From positions 1-43,276 of the IMG/VR virus record IMGVR_UViG_3300018057_000020: a DNA stretch of 43,276 nt; one strand, given 5' to 3'. Under the pieces are notes generated by a model. That model was not told the DNA's origin. It saw nothing but the letters and a program-made list of their open reading frames with translations, and ran no database searches. The translations under genes and the position numbers were made by a program. This document shows, piece by piece, positions 1-7,574 of this stretch. Position 1 is the stretch's first letter. Each line of letters opens with the position of its first letter. Source of the stretch: a virus.

Positions 1-78
1 AAGAAACACTTTGCGATGGAAGGGCCAGATCTGGCAGGCGGCGGCTGGGTAACTGGCAAAGGGAACAAGGACAATTAA
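1..78 (+). CDS. C-terminal end of small Gly/Lys-rich protein (complete copy at 43019-43231)
   Basis: The first 25 codons read in frame to a TAA at 76-78 and match the last residues of the complete 70-residue protein encoded at 43019-43231. This is the same gene cut by the contig start. See the complete copy for the description. Confidence 0.85.
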   Translation, partial: KKHFAMEGPDLAGGGWVTGKGNKDN

Positions 79-123
79 GATGAAGAAGAAAAAAGCTTCT
101 CATGGGGGCGCTGGGAAAGCTGT
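1..123. repeat. Terminal direct repeat (left copy), contig closes to a circle
   Basis: Bases 1-123 are identical to 43154-43276. A perfect repeat of this size at both ends of a contig is the usual mark of a circular assembly from a circular or circularly permuted genome. It makes the real genome about 43,153 bp. A true short terminal redundancy is the alternative. The repeat lies inside coding sequence (end of one gene, start of the next), which favours the assembly explanation. Confidence 0.9.
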
Positions 124-271
124 CACCCTCGGTGGTGGAGCGCATACTACACTCTCTCCAAATCTCGTCGGGCATGAAGGTTTGTTTAAGATGGTAAACT
201 GTGGAACGCCCGATGTCAAAGAGAAGAAGAACTGGAAGAGCGGAGCCGCCAGACGGGATATTGAGAAATAA
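80..271 (+). CDS. Small basic hypothetical protein
   Basis: This gene encodes 63 residues, starting with a run of lysines (MKKKK) followed by a Gly/Ala/His-rich stretch. It begins one base after the stop of the preceding 70-residue gene, behind an AAGGA element. Its stop overlaps the start of the ATP-grasp gene (271). I recognise no domain. The high Lys/Gly content, like that of the preceding gene, would suit a minor nucleic-acid-binding or virion component, but this is only inference. The first 44 bases are repeated at the right contig end. Confidence 0.6.
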   Translation: MKKKKASHGGAGKAVTLGGGAHTTLSPNLVGHEGLFKMVNCGTPDVKEKKNWKSGAARRDIEK

Positions 272-1509
272 TGGACTTCAGTGGAATGAAAGCCCGCGTC
301 TGGGACAGTGGCGGTCACGGTGTTGAGCATGCCGTCCGCCTTGCGAAAGACTTCGGAATAGTAGAATACTACTCGCCCTGGCAGAAGCTGGGGCCGACTC
401 TTGATGAGCGGTCCATCGGCAAGGGAATGGAGGGGGTCACACGTATACAAGAGTTTATGCGCGACAAAGAAAACGTAGATCTCTTCTATTTCGTCTCGGA
501 AGGCGCTGGGGACTTGGCGCACGATTTGCGAGAACATGGCTACAGAGTCTTTGGCGCTGGGCTTGCAGAAGAGCTTGAGGCCGACCGGATGCTGATGCGG
601 AAGATCCAGAAGGAGCTTGGGCTGCCTACACAGAAGACTGTGAAGATCAAGGGCTGTGGAAAGCTCCAAGAGTATCTGGCAGAGCATCCAGAAGTAGTCG
701 TGAAGTTTGATGTAGTGCGCGGTGATATGGAGTCTCTCGTTGCAGACAAGCTCTTCCTGGTGGACCAGCAGATTCACAAACTGAAGTTCGACTTCGGCCC
801 CTTTAAGGACGACTTCGAGTTCATTGTGGAGGAAAAGATAGATGGAGCAGAAATTGGTTTCGACGGGTTCTTCACTGGAAGTGACTTCATTCTGCCGAGT
901 CTATGGGGTCTCGAACATGAATACGCCTATCTGGGGCGATATGATTTCGATCTTCCTGGAATCCTGTCCAATGTCATGTATCGACTGTCTAAACTGCTGG
1001 AGTCTTATAACTACCGGGGAGCCATATCTGTCGAAGTCCGCTGTCCAAGCGCTTCTAAAGCGTATCTCATTGACATGACGTGCAGATATCCGTATCCGCT
1101 TTCTCTCATCTATACAGAGAGTATCAAGAACTACTCGGAAGTGATCTACGGCATTGCAAATGGGGAGCAAGTTGAACTTGAGCCAGTGAGTGATTACGTG
1201 GGCATGTGCAACGTCCTGACGCACTACACAGAGAAAGCCTGGGCGATTCTGGAAGGCGCTGAAGACGACCGGAAGCATGTGAAACTGGAACGGTGTGCAA
1301 AATATGATGGTCATTATTACGCAGTACGTGGTGAAGATAACGGCTTCACTCTTATTGGATGTGATACCAGCCTTGATAAAGTCATTGGTGGAATCAAAGA
1401 GAAGCTGGATAGCGTTAATTGTCAAGGGCTGGAAAAAGACACCATCGGCCAGATCGACAAGGCACTCGAAGAGATCGAAGCACTTGAGGAAATTGGCGTG
1501 AGGGTGTAA
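271..1509 (+). CDS. ATP-grasp enzyme, PurD (GAR synthetase)-like
   Basis: This 412-residue protein has the layout of an ATP-grasp carboxylate-amine ligase of the phosphoribosylamine-glycine ligase type. A Rossmann-like N-terminus (GGHGVEHAVRLAKDFG, about residues 14-29) is followed by a pre-ATP-grasp helix region (residues 95-125). Then come a probable ATP-binding lysine (VVVKF, K145) followed by an RGD-x-ES loop, an acidic EEK strand (187-189), and a metal-binding-like segment with E255 and D268 followed by R272 and P274. The usual ENAR-type loop reads DMTCRYP here, so the substrate is probably not that of purine synthesis. The gene sits between a small basic gene and the portal, inside the head module and not with nucleotide genes. 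That placement hints at modification of a virion or host component. The ATP-grasp fold is well supported; the reaction is unknown. Confidence 0.75.
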   Translation: MDFSGMKARVWDSGGHGVEHAVRLAKDFGIVEYYSPWQKLGPTLDERSIGKGMEGVTRIQEFMRDKENVDLFYFVSEGAGDLAHDLREHGYRVFGAGLAEELEADRMLMRKIQKELGLPTQKTVKIKGCGKLQEYLAEHPEVVVKFDVVRGDMESLVADKLFLVDQQIHKLKFDFGPFKDDFEFIVEEKIDGAEIGFDGFFTGSDFILPSLWGLEHEYAYLGRYDFDLPGILSNVMYRLSKLLESYNYRGAISVEVRCPSASKAYLIDMTCRYPYPLSLIYTESIKNYSEVIYGIANGEQVELEPVSDYVGMCNVLTHYTEKAWAILEGAEDDRKHVKLERCAKYDGHYYAVRGEDNGFTLIGCDTSLDKVIGGIKEKLDSVNCQGLEKDTIGQIDKALEEIEALEEIGVRV

Positions 1510-1706
1510 TGTGGAAAAAGTATAGAAGGATTGGACTTTCAGAAATGCGCCCTTATAGTCCTGGAGAAGATCTTTCTCTAATCTCTGTCAATAAAGAAGA
1601 TACTCCCGCTCTTGGTGGAATGATTGCTCGTAATCCAAAGAATCATGCCGATCAGTGGTATGTAGCTGAAAAATATTTCAAGGACAACCTAGAACTGGTG
1701 GAATGA
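1509..1706 (+). CDS. Small conserved phage protein next to portal
   Basis: This gene encodes 65 residues with the motifs MRPYxPGEDL near residue 13 and GGMIARNPKNHADQWYVA near residue 36. I associate this combination with small proteins encoded beside portal genes in other phages. The ATG overlaps the TAA of the ATP-grasp gene (TAATG), so translation is probably coupled. The base composition is more AT-rich than that of the flanking genes. The function is unknown; a head or connector accessory role is inferred from position only. Confidence 0.65.
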   Translation: MWKKYRRIGLSEMRPYSPGEDLSLISVNKEDTPALGGMIARNPKNHADQWYVAEKYFKDNLELVE

Positions 1707-1707
1707 G

Positions 1708-3543
1708 ATGGCAGTCCTGACGAAGTCAAATAAAGTTGGCAAAGCAGAGAAGAAGGAAGTCGAGAAGTGGCAGACGCGAATTAAACTGTCGGAAGCGTTC
1801 CGAAATGGCGAGAACCGTAAGAACGCCTGGAAGAATGCTAAGCAGATGTACCGGGGCTACTTCAAAGAAGACGTCATCTCTGTTCCTATTGTTTATTCCT
1901 ACGGACGACAGATGGTTCCGTTTCTCTACTTCAAGAATCCCGTGGTGGAATGTACCGCCCTCCAAGAAGGCTTCGCGCAGAAGGCAAAGATTCTTGAAGC
2001 CGTGGACAACATGCTCTTGAGAGAGATGCGCGTGAAAGAGCAGCTGAAGCTGATTATTCAGGATGCGTTCCTTTATGACTATGGCATCCGAAAGATCGGC
2101 TATGATTCTGAATTCGGCTACGATGAAGAAGGTTCCCTCTGGAAGTCTCTCTTCGAGGAAGCCGGAATCGAAATGCCTGAAGAGGAATTGCTTGAATATA
2201 ATACTATCGTTATTAAAGAGTTTCCTTTTTTCCTCCGTGTTCCTCCTAGACGATTTTATGTTGATCCTGATATTGAGGGGCCAACCCTCGATACCGCAAA
2301 GTACGTTATTGAAGAGTTTTACCGACCCTTGGACGATGTTCTTGCTGATGATCGCTATGACGTTCCTTCAGATATAAAGGCGTCGCACAAGCTGGACAAG
2401 GACAAGGACGGCGAGTTAGTCGTCAGTCCGAAGTTGGTCGGAGAGAAAGCAAATGATCCCAAGCCTACCGTGCAGGGAAAGGGCGTCAGCGATGTTGACC
2501 GCCTTCGCCTCTGGGAGATTTGGGACAAAGAAAATAATGAAGTGATGGTAATTGCAGATGGGCATGATGGATTTCTTCGACGCACTGAGGACGTGTGGGG
2601 TCTTTCTAACTTCTTCCCCTATGACCGGCTCTGTTTTAATCCAGTATCTGATGAGCATTATTCTACCTCAGATGCTATGTATATTGAGAAGCAGCAGCTT
2701 GAGTACAATGATGCTAAGACCCAGGAGATGATTCACAGGCGCAAGGAAAATACAAAGTGGGTCGCCCGGAAGAACGCCCTTCCTGCGGAAGAGAAGAAGA
2801 AGTTTGAAGACGGAAAGCCGGGGATGATGGTGGAGATCAATGGTGTGCCGGGAACGGACATTCAGGCCATCACGTCTTCCATGAGTCCAGATATCTACCG
2901 AGTGGGTGAGGAGCTTCGAAATGACATCCAAGACATCCTGGCCCTCGGGAAGAACCAAGTCTCTCAGGAGATGGGGAAGAGAAAGACGGCGCACGAAGCA
3001 CAGATCATAGACCAGTATGCACAGTTGAGATCAGATGAGCGCCGAGATATAGTCGCGGACTTCATAGAACGAAGCATCCATGACATCAATAAGCTCGTCT
3101 TCAAGTTCTGGGACACTCCGACAGTCATTAAATACGTGGGCGAGGATGGGGCCAAGTGGGAAGAGTGGACCGGCGAAGACCTCCAGGGCGACTATGCAAT
3201 TCAGATCGTCCCGAATAGCACGCTTCCACATACCAAGGAACAGTACCAACAGAAGATCGAGAAGCTCTATTCCATGCTCGCAGGCAATCCGATGATTAAC
3301 CTGAAGGAAATGACCCGTATCCTCCTGGACAGCTATGAGGAATTCGACACCGAGAGGCTCTTGCTAACGAAGCCAGGGGAGGCCCCCTCAATGGCCGACT
3401 TCCGACCGGGCCAGCCGCATCATGACGAAGGTGGCGGAGAGCCTGGACAAGCAATGGGACCAGGAAGTCCCCCGAACGCCCCGGCTGAAGCCGTTGGAGC
3501 GCCTGGACTGCCCAAGGGCGGCCCTGGACAACCAAAGGAGTAA
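1708..3543 (+). CDS. Portal protein (head-tail connector)
   Basis: The 611-residue protein has the size of podovirus portal proteins, which form the dodecameric ring through which DNA is packaged and ejected. Visible hallmarks are an N-terminal helical clip region, PFLYFKNPVVECTA near residue 70, a long helix followed by LIIQDAFLYDYGIRKIGYD near 115, and PPRRFYVDPDIEG near 190. The segment LWEIWDKENNEVMVIADGH lies near 269, and a central helical stretch rich in Q/E/K near 330-360 fits the crown/stem. The C-terminus (about 560-611) is Pro/Gly-rich and probably disordered. Its place between terminase/fibre genes and the scaffold/capsid pair supports the call. Identification rests on sequence style and context, not on an alignment. 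Confidence 0.85.
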   Translation: MAVLTKSNKVGKAEKKEVEKWQTRIKLSEAFRNGENRKNAWKNAKQMYRGYFKEDVISVPIVYSYGRQMVPFLYFKNPVVECTALQEGFAQKAKILEAVDNMLLREMRVKEQLKLIIQDAFLYDYGIRKIGYDSEFGYDEEGSLWKSLFEEAGIEMPEEELLEYNTIVIKEFPFFLRVPPRRFYVDPDIEGPTLDTAKYVIEEFYRPLDDVLADDRYDVPSDIKASHKLDKDKDGELVVSPKLVGEKANDPKPTVQGKGVSDVDRLRLWEIWDKENNEVMVIADGHDGFLRRTEDVWGLSNFFPYDRLCFNPVSDEHYSTSDAMYIEKQQLEYNDAKTQEMIHRRKENTKWVARKNALPAEEKKKFEDGKPGMMVEINGVPGTDIQAITSSMSPDIYRVGEELRNDIQDILALGKNQVSQEMGKRKTAHEAQIIDQYAQLRSDERRDIVADFIERSIHDINKLVFKFWDTPTVIKYVGEDGAKWEEWTGEDLQGDYAIQIVPNSTLPHTKEQYQQKIEKLYSMLAGNPMINLKEMTRILLDSYEEFDTERLLLTKPGEAPSMADFRPGQPHHDEGGGEPGQAMGPGSPPNAPAEAVGAPGLPKGGPGQPKE

Positions 3544-3546
3544 GAC

Positions 3547-3966
3547 TTGCTGAATATCAATATCAAAGTCATACCACACACGGAGCAGCGTTTCAACACC
3601 ACGGCTGAGTGGTGGATTGATGAGGCAGGAGTGCTTCAGGTCCGCGTCAGCGACCTGGGGAACCTTGACTACATCAAACTCCATGTCATCCATGAGTTGT
3701 TCGAAGCGTTCGCATGTACCTATAATAAGAATGCGAGCTACGATGTGGTTGAAGCTTTCGATACAGCCTATGAGAAGAAGAGAGAGGCCGGTGGTGAACT
3801 CAACTCCTATGACGAAGCTGGCTTCGATCCAGATTGCCCATATCACGATGAGCACGTTGCCGCCACTGGCGTCGAAATGCTTCTCTCAACCTTTCTTCGA
3901 GTGAAATGGAACAACTATGACAAACGAGTCACCGAAATTGCTAAAAGCCGGGAAGAAGTTTCTTGA
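3547..3966 (+). CDS. Conserved phage protein with HExxE motif, possible metalloenzyme
   Basis: I place the start at a TTG (3547), because a GGAG sits 6 bases upstream and no better in-frame start exists. The 139-residue product has an HELFE motif (H49, E50, E53), a conserved-looking FD pair (71-72) and a YHDEH cluster (H100, H103). These histidines and acids could bind a metal. I recall a phage family with the same plan: an N-terminal strand with a WW pair, an HEL(x)E helix, then DDPxxPYHxxH. I know no biochemical activity for it. It lies just after the portal gene and before an FmdB-like zinc ribbon gene. The peptidase idea is inference. Confidence 0.7.
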   Translation: MLNINIKVIPHTEQRFNTTAEWWIDEAGVLQVRVSDLGNLDYIKLHVIHELFEAFACTYNKNASYDVVEAFDTAYEKKREAGGELNSYDEAGFDPDCPYHDEHVAATGVEMLLSTFLRVKWNNYDKRVTEIAKSREEVS

Positions 3967-3986
3967 ACAAAGGAGTCTGATCTACG

Positions 3987-4274
3987 ATGCCGATTTACGA
4001 TTATACGTGCTTGAACTGCGAGAACAAGCTGGAAGAGTACAAGAGTCTTGCTACGAGATTGGATGGGCCTATTTGTACGAAATGCGGGCACAAAACGATC
4101 TTTACGTTATCTCCTGGCCCAAAGCCGACAGACCATTTATATCCGAGGGTTGTGGAGAACTTCGGGCATGAGCCAGTTGTAGTCAACTCTCTCAAGCACT
4201 ATCGAGAAGAGCAGAAGAAGCGGGGGCTGGTGGACAACGGCAAACCAAGAGGGGTTAAAGGACAATGGGTATAA
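3987..4274 (+). CDS. FmdB-like zinc-ribbon protein
   Basis: This 95-residue protein opens with MPIYDYTCLNC, the signature of FmdB-family putative regulatory zinc ribbons. Two CxxC pairs (C8/C11 and C30/C33) would hold one zinc. The remaining two thirds are basic and end in GKPRGVKGQWV. FmdB-like small proteins are common in phage head modules, where their job is unknown. The gene has an AGGAG 11 bases before the ATG, and its end overlaps the next gene by 10 bases. Confidence 0.75.
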   Translation: MPIYDYTCLNCENKLEEYKSLATRLDGPICTKCGHKTIFTLSPGPKPTDHLYPRVVENFGHEPVVVNSLKHYREEQKKRGLVDNGKPRGVKGQWV

Positions 4275-4453
4275 AAGGAATTTCAGATAAGGCTCCAGTG
4301 GAAAAGCCCAAGATGAGCGTTTTAGTGACCCGGAATCAAGATGACTCATACACCGTCATCTTTGACTCCGTTGGTTGTAAGAGTGACCTGCGGCCCATGC
4401 TCCATGCCGCCGAGAAGCAAATGCATATTAAGCTTGCAAGGCACGAGATATGA
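4265..4453 (+). CDS. Small hypothetical protein
   Basis: This gene encodes 62 residues with no recognised domain. It is predicted to be a small alpha/beta protein with a central strand region (residues 18-36). The start overlaps the FmdB-like gene and the stop overlaps the next start (ATGA at 4450-4453), so it sits firmly inside a coupled operon. Confidence 0.55.
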   Translation: MGIKGISDKAPVEKPKMSVLVTRNQDDSYTVIFDSVGCKSDLRPMLHAAEKQMHIKLARHEI

Positions 4454-4557
4454 ACTCTGCCCTCGCAACAGCTATAGGAAAATACACTTCGACGGCAACG
4501 CCGAAGCGCAAGAAGAAAAAGAAGAAGGTTTCACGGTCCTCAAAAACCGCGTACTAA
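4450..4557 (+). CDS. Tiny lysine-rich protein
   Basis: This 35-codon open frame starts within the ATGA overlap with the preceding gene and ends 39 bases before the scaffold gene. Its C-terminal half is strongly basic, with a run of six consecutive lysines around residues 21-26, followed by Ser/Arg/Lys. The coupling and the tight fit between neighbours argue for a real gene. A DNA-binding or capsid-interior role would suit the charge but is only inference. Confidence 0.45.
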   Translation: MNSALATAIGKYTSTATPKRKKKKKKVSRSSKTAY

Positions 4558-4596
4558 GGTGTCGCCGACCGTAAAGGGCGTTTCAGTGGAGGTAGT

Positions 4597-5424
4597 ATGC
4601 CAGAGAAAATCACAGTAGCTGGTGTCGATATGGACGCCGCCGTGGCTGAGGCCGCAGAGAAGTTAGGGATTGACCTCGAAGAGAAGAAAGAGGACAAACC
4701 GGCCCCCCCTAAAAAGGAGAAGCAGCCCGCTCCGAAAGAAGAGGCTGTTGAGGAAGTGGTAGAAGAAGAACCCGAGGAAGCTGAGGACGAAGAAGCCGAA
4801 GCATCTGAGGAAGAAGAGCCTGAAGAGGAAGAAGCTCCAGTTCCAGAAGCAAAGAGTGTTCCCCTCGCGCGTTTCAATGAAGTCTATGGCAAGATGCGTC
4901 AGCTTGAGAGAGCGATTGAGATTCTCCAGAAGGACAAAGAGACTCCCGTTCCCAAGAAGAAAGAGATGCCGAACTTCGACGAGATGAGTGAGGCCGCGAA
5001 AGCTCAGTGGCTCCTGGACTCGGTAGCCGAGTTAGTCGATGGAAAGATCAGTGCAAAGATAGGGCCGGTGATGTCCAAGGCGGAGTTAGAAGCCGCCAAT
5101 CGGGACGTGCAGGAAACTGCAAAGCGTCACCCGGACTATGCCGACTACGGCCCCCTCATGATCGACATCGCTAACCGCCATCCTAATCTGAATGCTGAGG
5201 AAGTCTATCAACTGACGGTTGGTCTCAACCCGAAGAAGAAGGGCGCGGTAGACAAGAAGAACCTTCTGGACCGCGCGAAGAAAGCTAAGGACAAGGTGGC
5301 TCTAAAGAAAAAGGCTAACGTTGAAAAACGATCTTCTGCCAGAGAGAAACTATCTGAAAAGATCGAATACAAAGGTGTTCGAGATGCCGGGATTGCGATT
5401 GCAGAGAAACTCGGCATGAAATAA
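4597..5424 (+). CDS. Capsid scaffolding protein
   Basis: The 275-residue product is very acidic: residues about 45-90 are mostly E, D, A and P. The C-terminal third is rich in lysine and helical. Acidic, helical, low-complexity proteins directly before the major capsid gene are typical phage scaffolds, which guide procapsid assembly and leave before or during packaging. A GGAGG stands 6 bases before the ATG. The stop is 12 bases before the capsid gene. No protease motif is visible, so it does not appear to be a scaffold-protease fusion. Confidence 0.85.
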   Translation: MPEKITVAGVDMDAAVAEAAEKLGIDLEEKKEDKPAPPKKEKQPAPKEEAVEEVVEEEPEEAEDEEAEASEEEEPEEEEAPVPEAKSVPLARFNEVYGKMRQLERAIEILQKDKETPVPKKKEMPNFDEMSEAAKAQWLLDSVAELVDGKISAKIGPVMSKAELEAANRDVQETAKRHPDYADYGPLMIDIANRHPNLNAEEVYQLTVGLNPKKKGAVDKKNLLDRAKKAKDKVALKKKANVEKRSSAREKLSEKIEYKGVRDAGIAIAEKLGMK

Positions 5425-5436
5425 TAGGAGATCGAA

Positions 5437-6402
5437 ATGGCAGTTCCTACCAATACTGAAACCCTTGATACCCTGTATACGACCACTTGGCAGTTGGTTA
5501 AGAAACAGGTAACTGACACGATCTTCACCGCGACTCCGTTCTTTTATGAGATGTACAAGGCGGATAACATTGAGCGTGAAGATGGCGGGCGGTTCATCGA
5601 GGAACCTTTGATGTACGGAAAGAACGCCACTATCGCCTGGATCGACAAGGGCGGGACGATCAGCATTGCTGACACCGACCCCCTGACCTCTAGCATTTGG
5701 AACTGGAGAAACATTGCTGGTTCCGTAGTGCGTATGTGGGCAGACGATATGGCGAATAGCGGTGTTCATAAGAAAGTAGATATGATGAATGCGAAGATCG
5801 AGAACCTTCGACTGAGCTTCATCGACACGCTGGAAACCCAGCTGTTCACAGCGCAGAGCGGCTCCACGATGAGTGGGATTCCTGACATCGTTCAGGCGGC
5901 CCTTCCTGCGTCTCAGACCCTCTCTCCGGGCGGGTTGTCCAAAGCGACCTATCCCTGGTGGAGAAACCAGTATTTTGTATCCACTGGCTCTTTCGCGGCT
6001 TATGGCAAGTCCGATATGCGGACTATGTATAACAACTGCTCCGTTGGTAATGACCATCCGGGCCTAATCCTGACTGAGCAGTCCGTGTTTGAGTTCTACG
6101 AAGCAGAAGCGGAAGACGTGCAGCGTTTGAATGACACCCAGGACGCAACTCTGGGCTTCAATCGTTTCCAGTACAAGGGCGCTCATCTGTACTACAGCCC
6201 TCAGTGCCCGACCGGGCAGATGTTCTTCCTCAATCTGAAGTACCTCAAACTGAAAATCGACTCTAAGGCTGACTTCGATATGACTGAATTCAAATACATA
6301 CCGAATCAGTTGGATAGAGTCGCTCAGATCGTGACACGCCTTGAGCTGGTGTGCCGTAACTGCCGTATGCAGGGGATGATTAATACAATCACAACTGCGT
6401 AA
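5437..6402 (+). CDS. Major capsid protein
   Basis: The 321-residue protein follows the scaffold and has a strong AGGAG ribosome site. It shows features of HK97-fold capsid proteins of small podoviruses. These are an N-terminal region with a helix leading to TPFFYEMYKAD (about residue 30), a hydrophilic E-loop-like segment rich in Gly and Arg (about 45-60), and a long spine-helix candidate (KKVDMMNAKIENLRLSFIDTLETQ, near residues 109-132, in two parts). A C-terminal strand region ends in the VCRNCRMQGM segment. Two cysteines there could form disulphides or bind metal. Gene order portal-scaffold-capsid supports the assignment. Confidence 0.85.
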   Translation: MAVPTNTETLDTLYTTTWQLVKKQVTDTIFTATPFFYEMYKADNIEREDGGRFIEEPLMYGKNATIAWIDKGGTISIADTDPLTSSIWNWRNIAGSVVRMWADDMANSGVHKKVDMMNAKIENLRLSFIDTLETQLFTAQSGSTMSGIPDIVQAALPASQTLSPGGLSKATYPWWRNQYFVSTGSFAAYGKSDMRTMYNNCSVGNDHPGLILTEQSVFEFYEAEAEDVQRLNDTQDATLGFNRFQYKGAHLYYSPQCPTGQMFFLNLKYLKLKIDSKADFDMTEFKYIPNQLDRVAQIVTRLELVCRNCRMQGMINTITTA

Positions 6403-6418
6403 AGACTAACCAACCTCC

Positions 6419-6440
6419 GGGGGGCAAGCCAATGCCCCCC
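6419..6440 (+). terminator. Hairpin after capsid gene, possible terminator or attenuator
   Basis: A perfect 7-bp GC-rich stem (GGGGGGC / GCCCCCC) with an 8-base loop lies 17 bases after the capsid stop. No T-run follows, so it is more likely to act as a partial terminator or an RNA end that stabilises capsid mRNA. Confidence 0.45.
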
Positions 6441-6471
6441 TAGAGGATGACCAAATCCAAAGGAGATTAAA

Positions 6472-7296
6472 ATGGGTGCAGCTATTATCACTCCGATCAA
6501 ATCACTAGGTCGGAATGTTCCTACGGGCTTCGATCCTGGGCCGGGGAATCTAGTTGTTCAACAGGGGATTTATGAAACTAGCACGGTTAAGAAGCACGCC
6601 CTAGGGACAAGGCTCCAGATTGGGAACCGCGTGTTCTACTATGCCTCAGCTGGAGGTGCTCTCGTGGCCGGGCTTCTGACTGAGAGCGCCGTGTTTGGTG
6701 GGTCCGCTACTGTCATTCAGACCAACCTCGCCGTTGCAACCGCAACGAATGGCTCGAACGTGGCCGGGCAGCCGCTTATCAATGTTACGATGGCGACTGA
6801 TACACCGACTCTTGACCAGTTCGCAGGTGGGTATCTGAGTGGCTATGACACCACAGCGGCTAATGGAATGGGCTCTTCCTTTAGGATTAAGAAGAACTCC
6901 GCCGCCGCAGCGCCTTGTGTGATCGAACTTCACGATGACATTCCTTCTGGTGTCAGCTTTGTCGCTGGTACTTCCAAAGTCAATGTCATTTCGAATGAGT
7001 TCTACAATGTGCAGACTCGTGCTACTACACCAGTTGGCTTCCCAACTGGCGTACCCGTAGTCGCGTGTGCGAGTGGTTCCTACTGCTGGCTTCAGACTTT
7101 TGGGCCAGTTTGTATGCTCCTGGACAGCTCTGGAACGGACGCGGTTCAATTACTCGCCAGCTTGAATACTGCTGGTGGCGCTTCCATACAGGTCGCAGGT
7201 GGGTCTAGCCTTGCAGCGCCTTCAATCGGCTTCTTGATGCACTTGGCGATTGCCTCTGGCAAATACGGCATGGTCTTCTTGCAGCTGATGATTTAA
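6472..7296 (+). CDS. Putative head decoration or minor structural protein
   Basis: This gene encodes 274 residues rich in Gly, Ala, Thr and Val with few charges, predicted mainly beta-strand. This is the style of virion surface proteins. It has its own strong AGGAG site and follows the capsid gene after the hairpin at 6419-6440. I do not recognise a named family. Decoration protein is the best guess from position and composition; a neck-associated protein is the alternative. Confidence 0.6.
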   Translation: MGAAIITPIKSLGRNVPTGFDPGPGNLVVQQGIYETSTVKKHALGTRLQIGNRVFYYASAGGALVAGLLTESAVFGGSATVIQTNLAVATATNGSNVAGQPLINVTMATDTPTLDQFAGGYLSGYDTTAANGMGSSFRIKKNSAAAAPCVIELHDDIPSGVSFVAGTSKVNVISNEFYNVQTRATTPVGFPTGVPVVACASGSYCWLQTFGPVCMLLDSSGTDAVQLLASLNTAGGASIQVAGGSSLAAPSIGFLMHLAIASGKYGMVFLQLMI

Positions 7297-7306
7297 GGGA
7301 GGATGC

Positions 7307-7531
7307 ATGACAACCAACGCTACGATTGGAACAAGAGGTTCTAAGCAGCATTTTCACAACAAGGTGTTCGGTGGGTCTCACCCTGAATCTATGCCGATCT
7401 TGCATAAGATCACCACGGGGGCACCCGCAATCGCGGCCCCTTGCATCGGGTGCTTCTGCTACAATGACTATGACGATGATTACTACATCTGCACAGTCAT
7501 CTCTGGCACTTGGGTCAAGATCAACGCTTAA
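7307..7531 (+). CDS. Small hypothetical virion-type protein
   Basis: This gene encodes 74 residues with GGGAGG upstream of the ATG. The sequence contains an acidic/aromatic patch (NDYDDDYYICTVISG, about residues 51-65) and three cysteines. It probably folds as a small beta domain. It is the last gene before the hairpin terminator at 7541, so it forms the end of the capsid transcription block. The function is unknown. Confidence 0.55.
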   Translation: MTTNATIGTRGSKQHFHNKVFGGSHPESMPILHKITTGAPAIAAPCIGCFCYNDYDDDYYICTVISGTWVKINA

Positions 7532-7540
7532 CAACTAACT

Positions 7541-7569
7541 GGAGGGGGGCTTTCCCTCCTCCTTCTTTC
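7541..7569 (+). terminator. Rho-independent terminator
   Basis: The stem GGAGGG (7541-7546) pairs with CCCTCC (7554-7559) around a 7-base loop. It is followed by a pyrimidine tract ending in CTTTCGTT. It stands between the capsid block and the glycosyltransferase gene. Confidence 0.6.
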
Positions 7570-7574
7570 GTTGA

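Noticed and set aside
100-777. Long reverse frame opposite the ATP-grasp gene
   Set aside because: It is a shadow of the coding strand, with no motif or ribosome site.
3917-4171. 84-codon frame overlapping the HExxE and FmdB-like genes
   Set aside because: The FmdB-like zinc ribbon frame is clearly the real one here; this frame has no motif.
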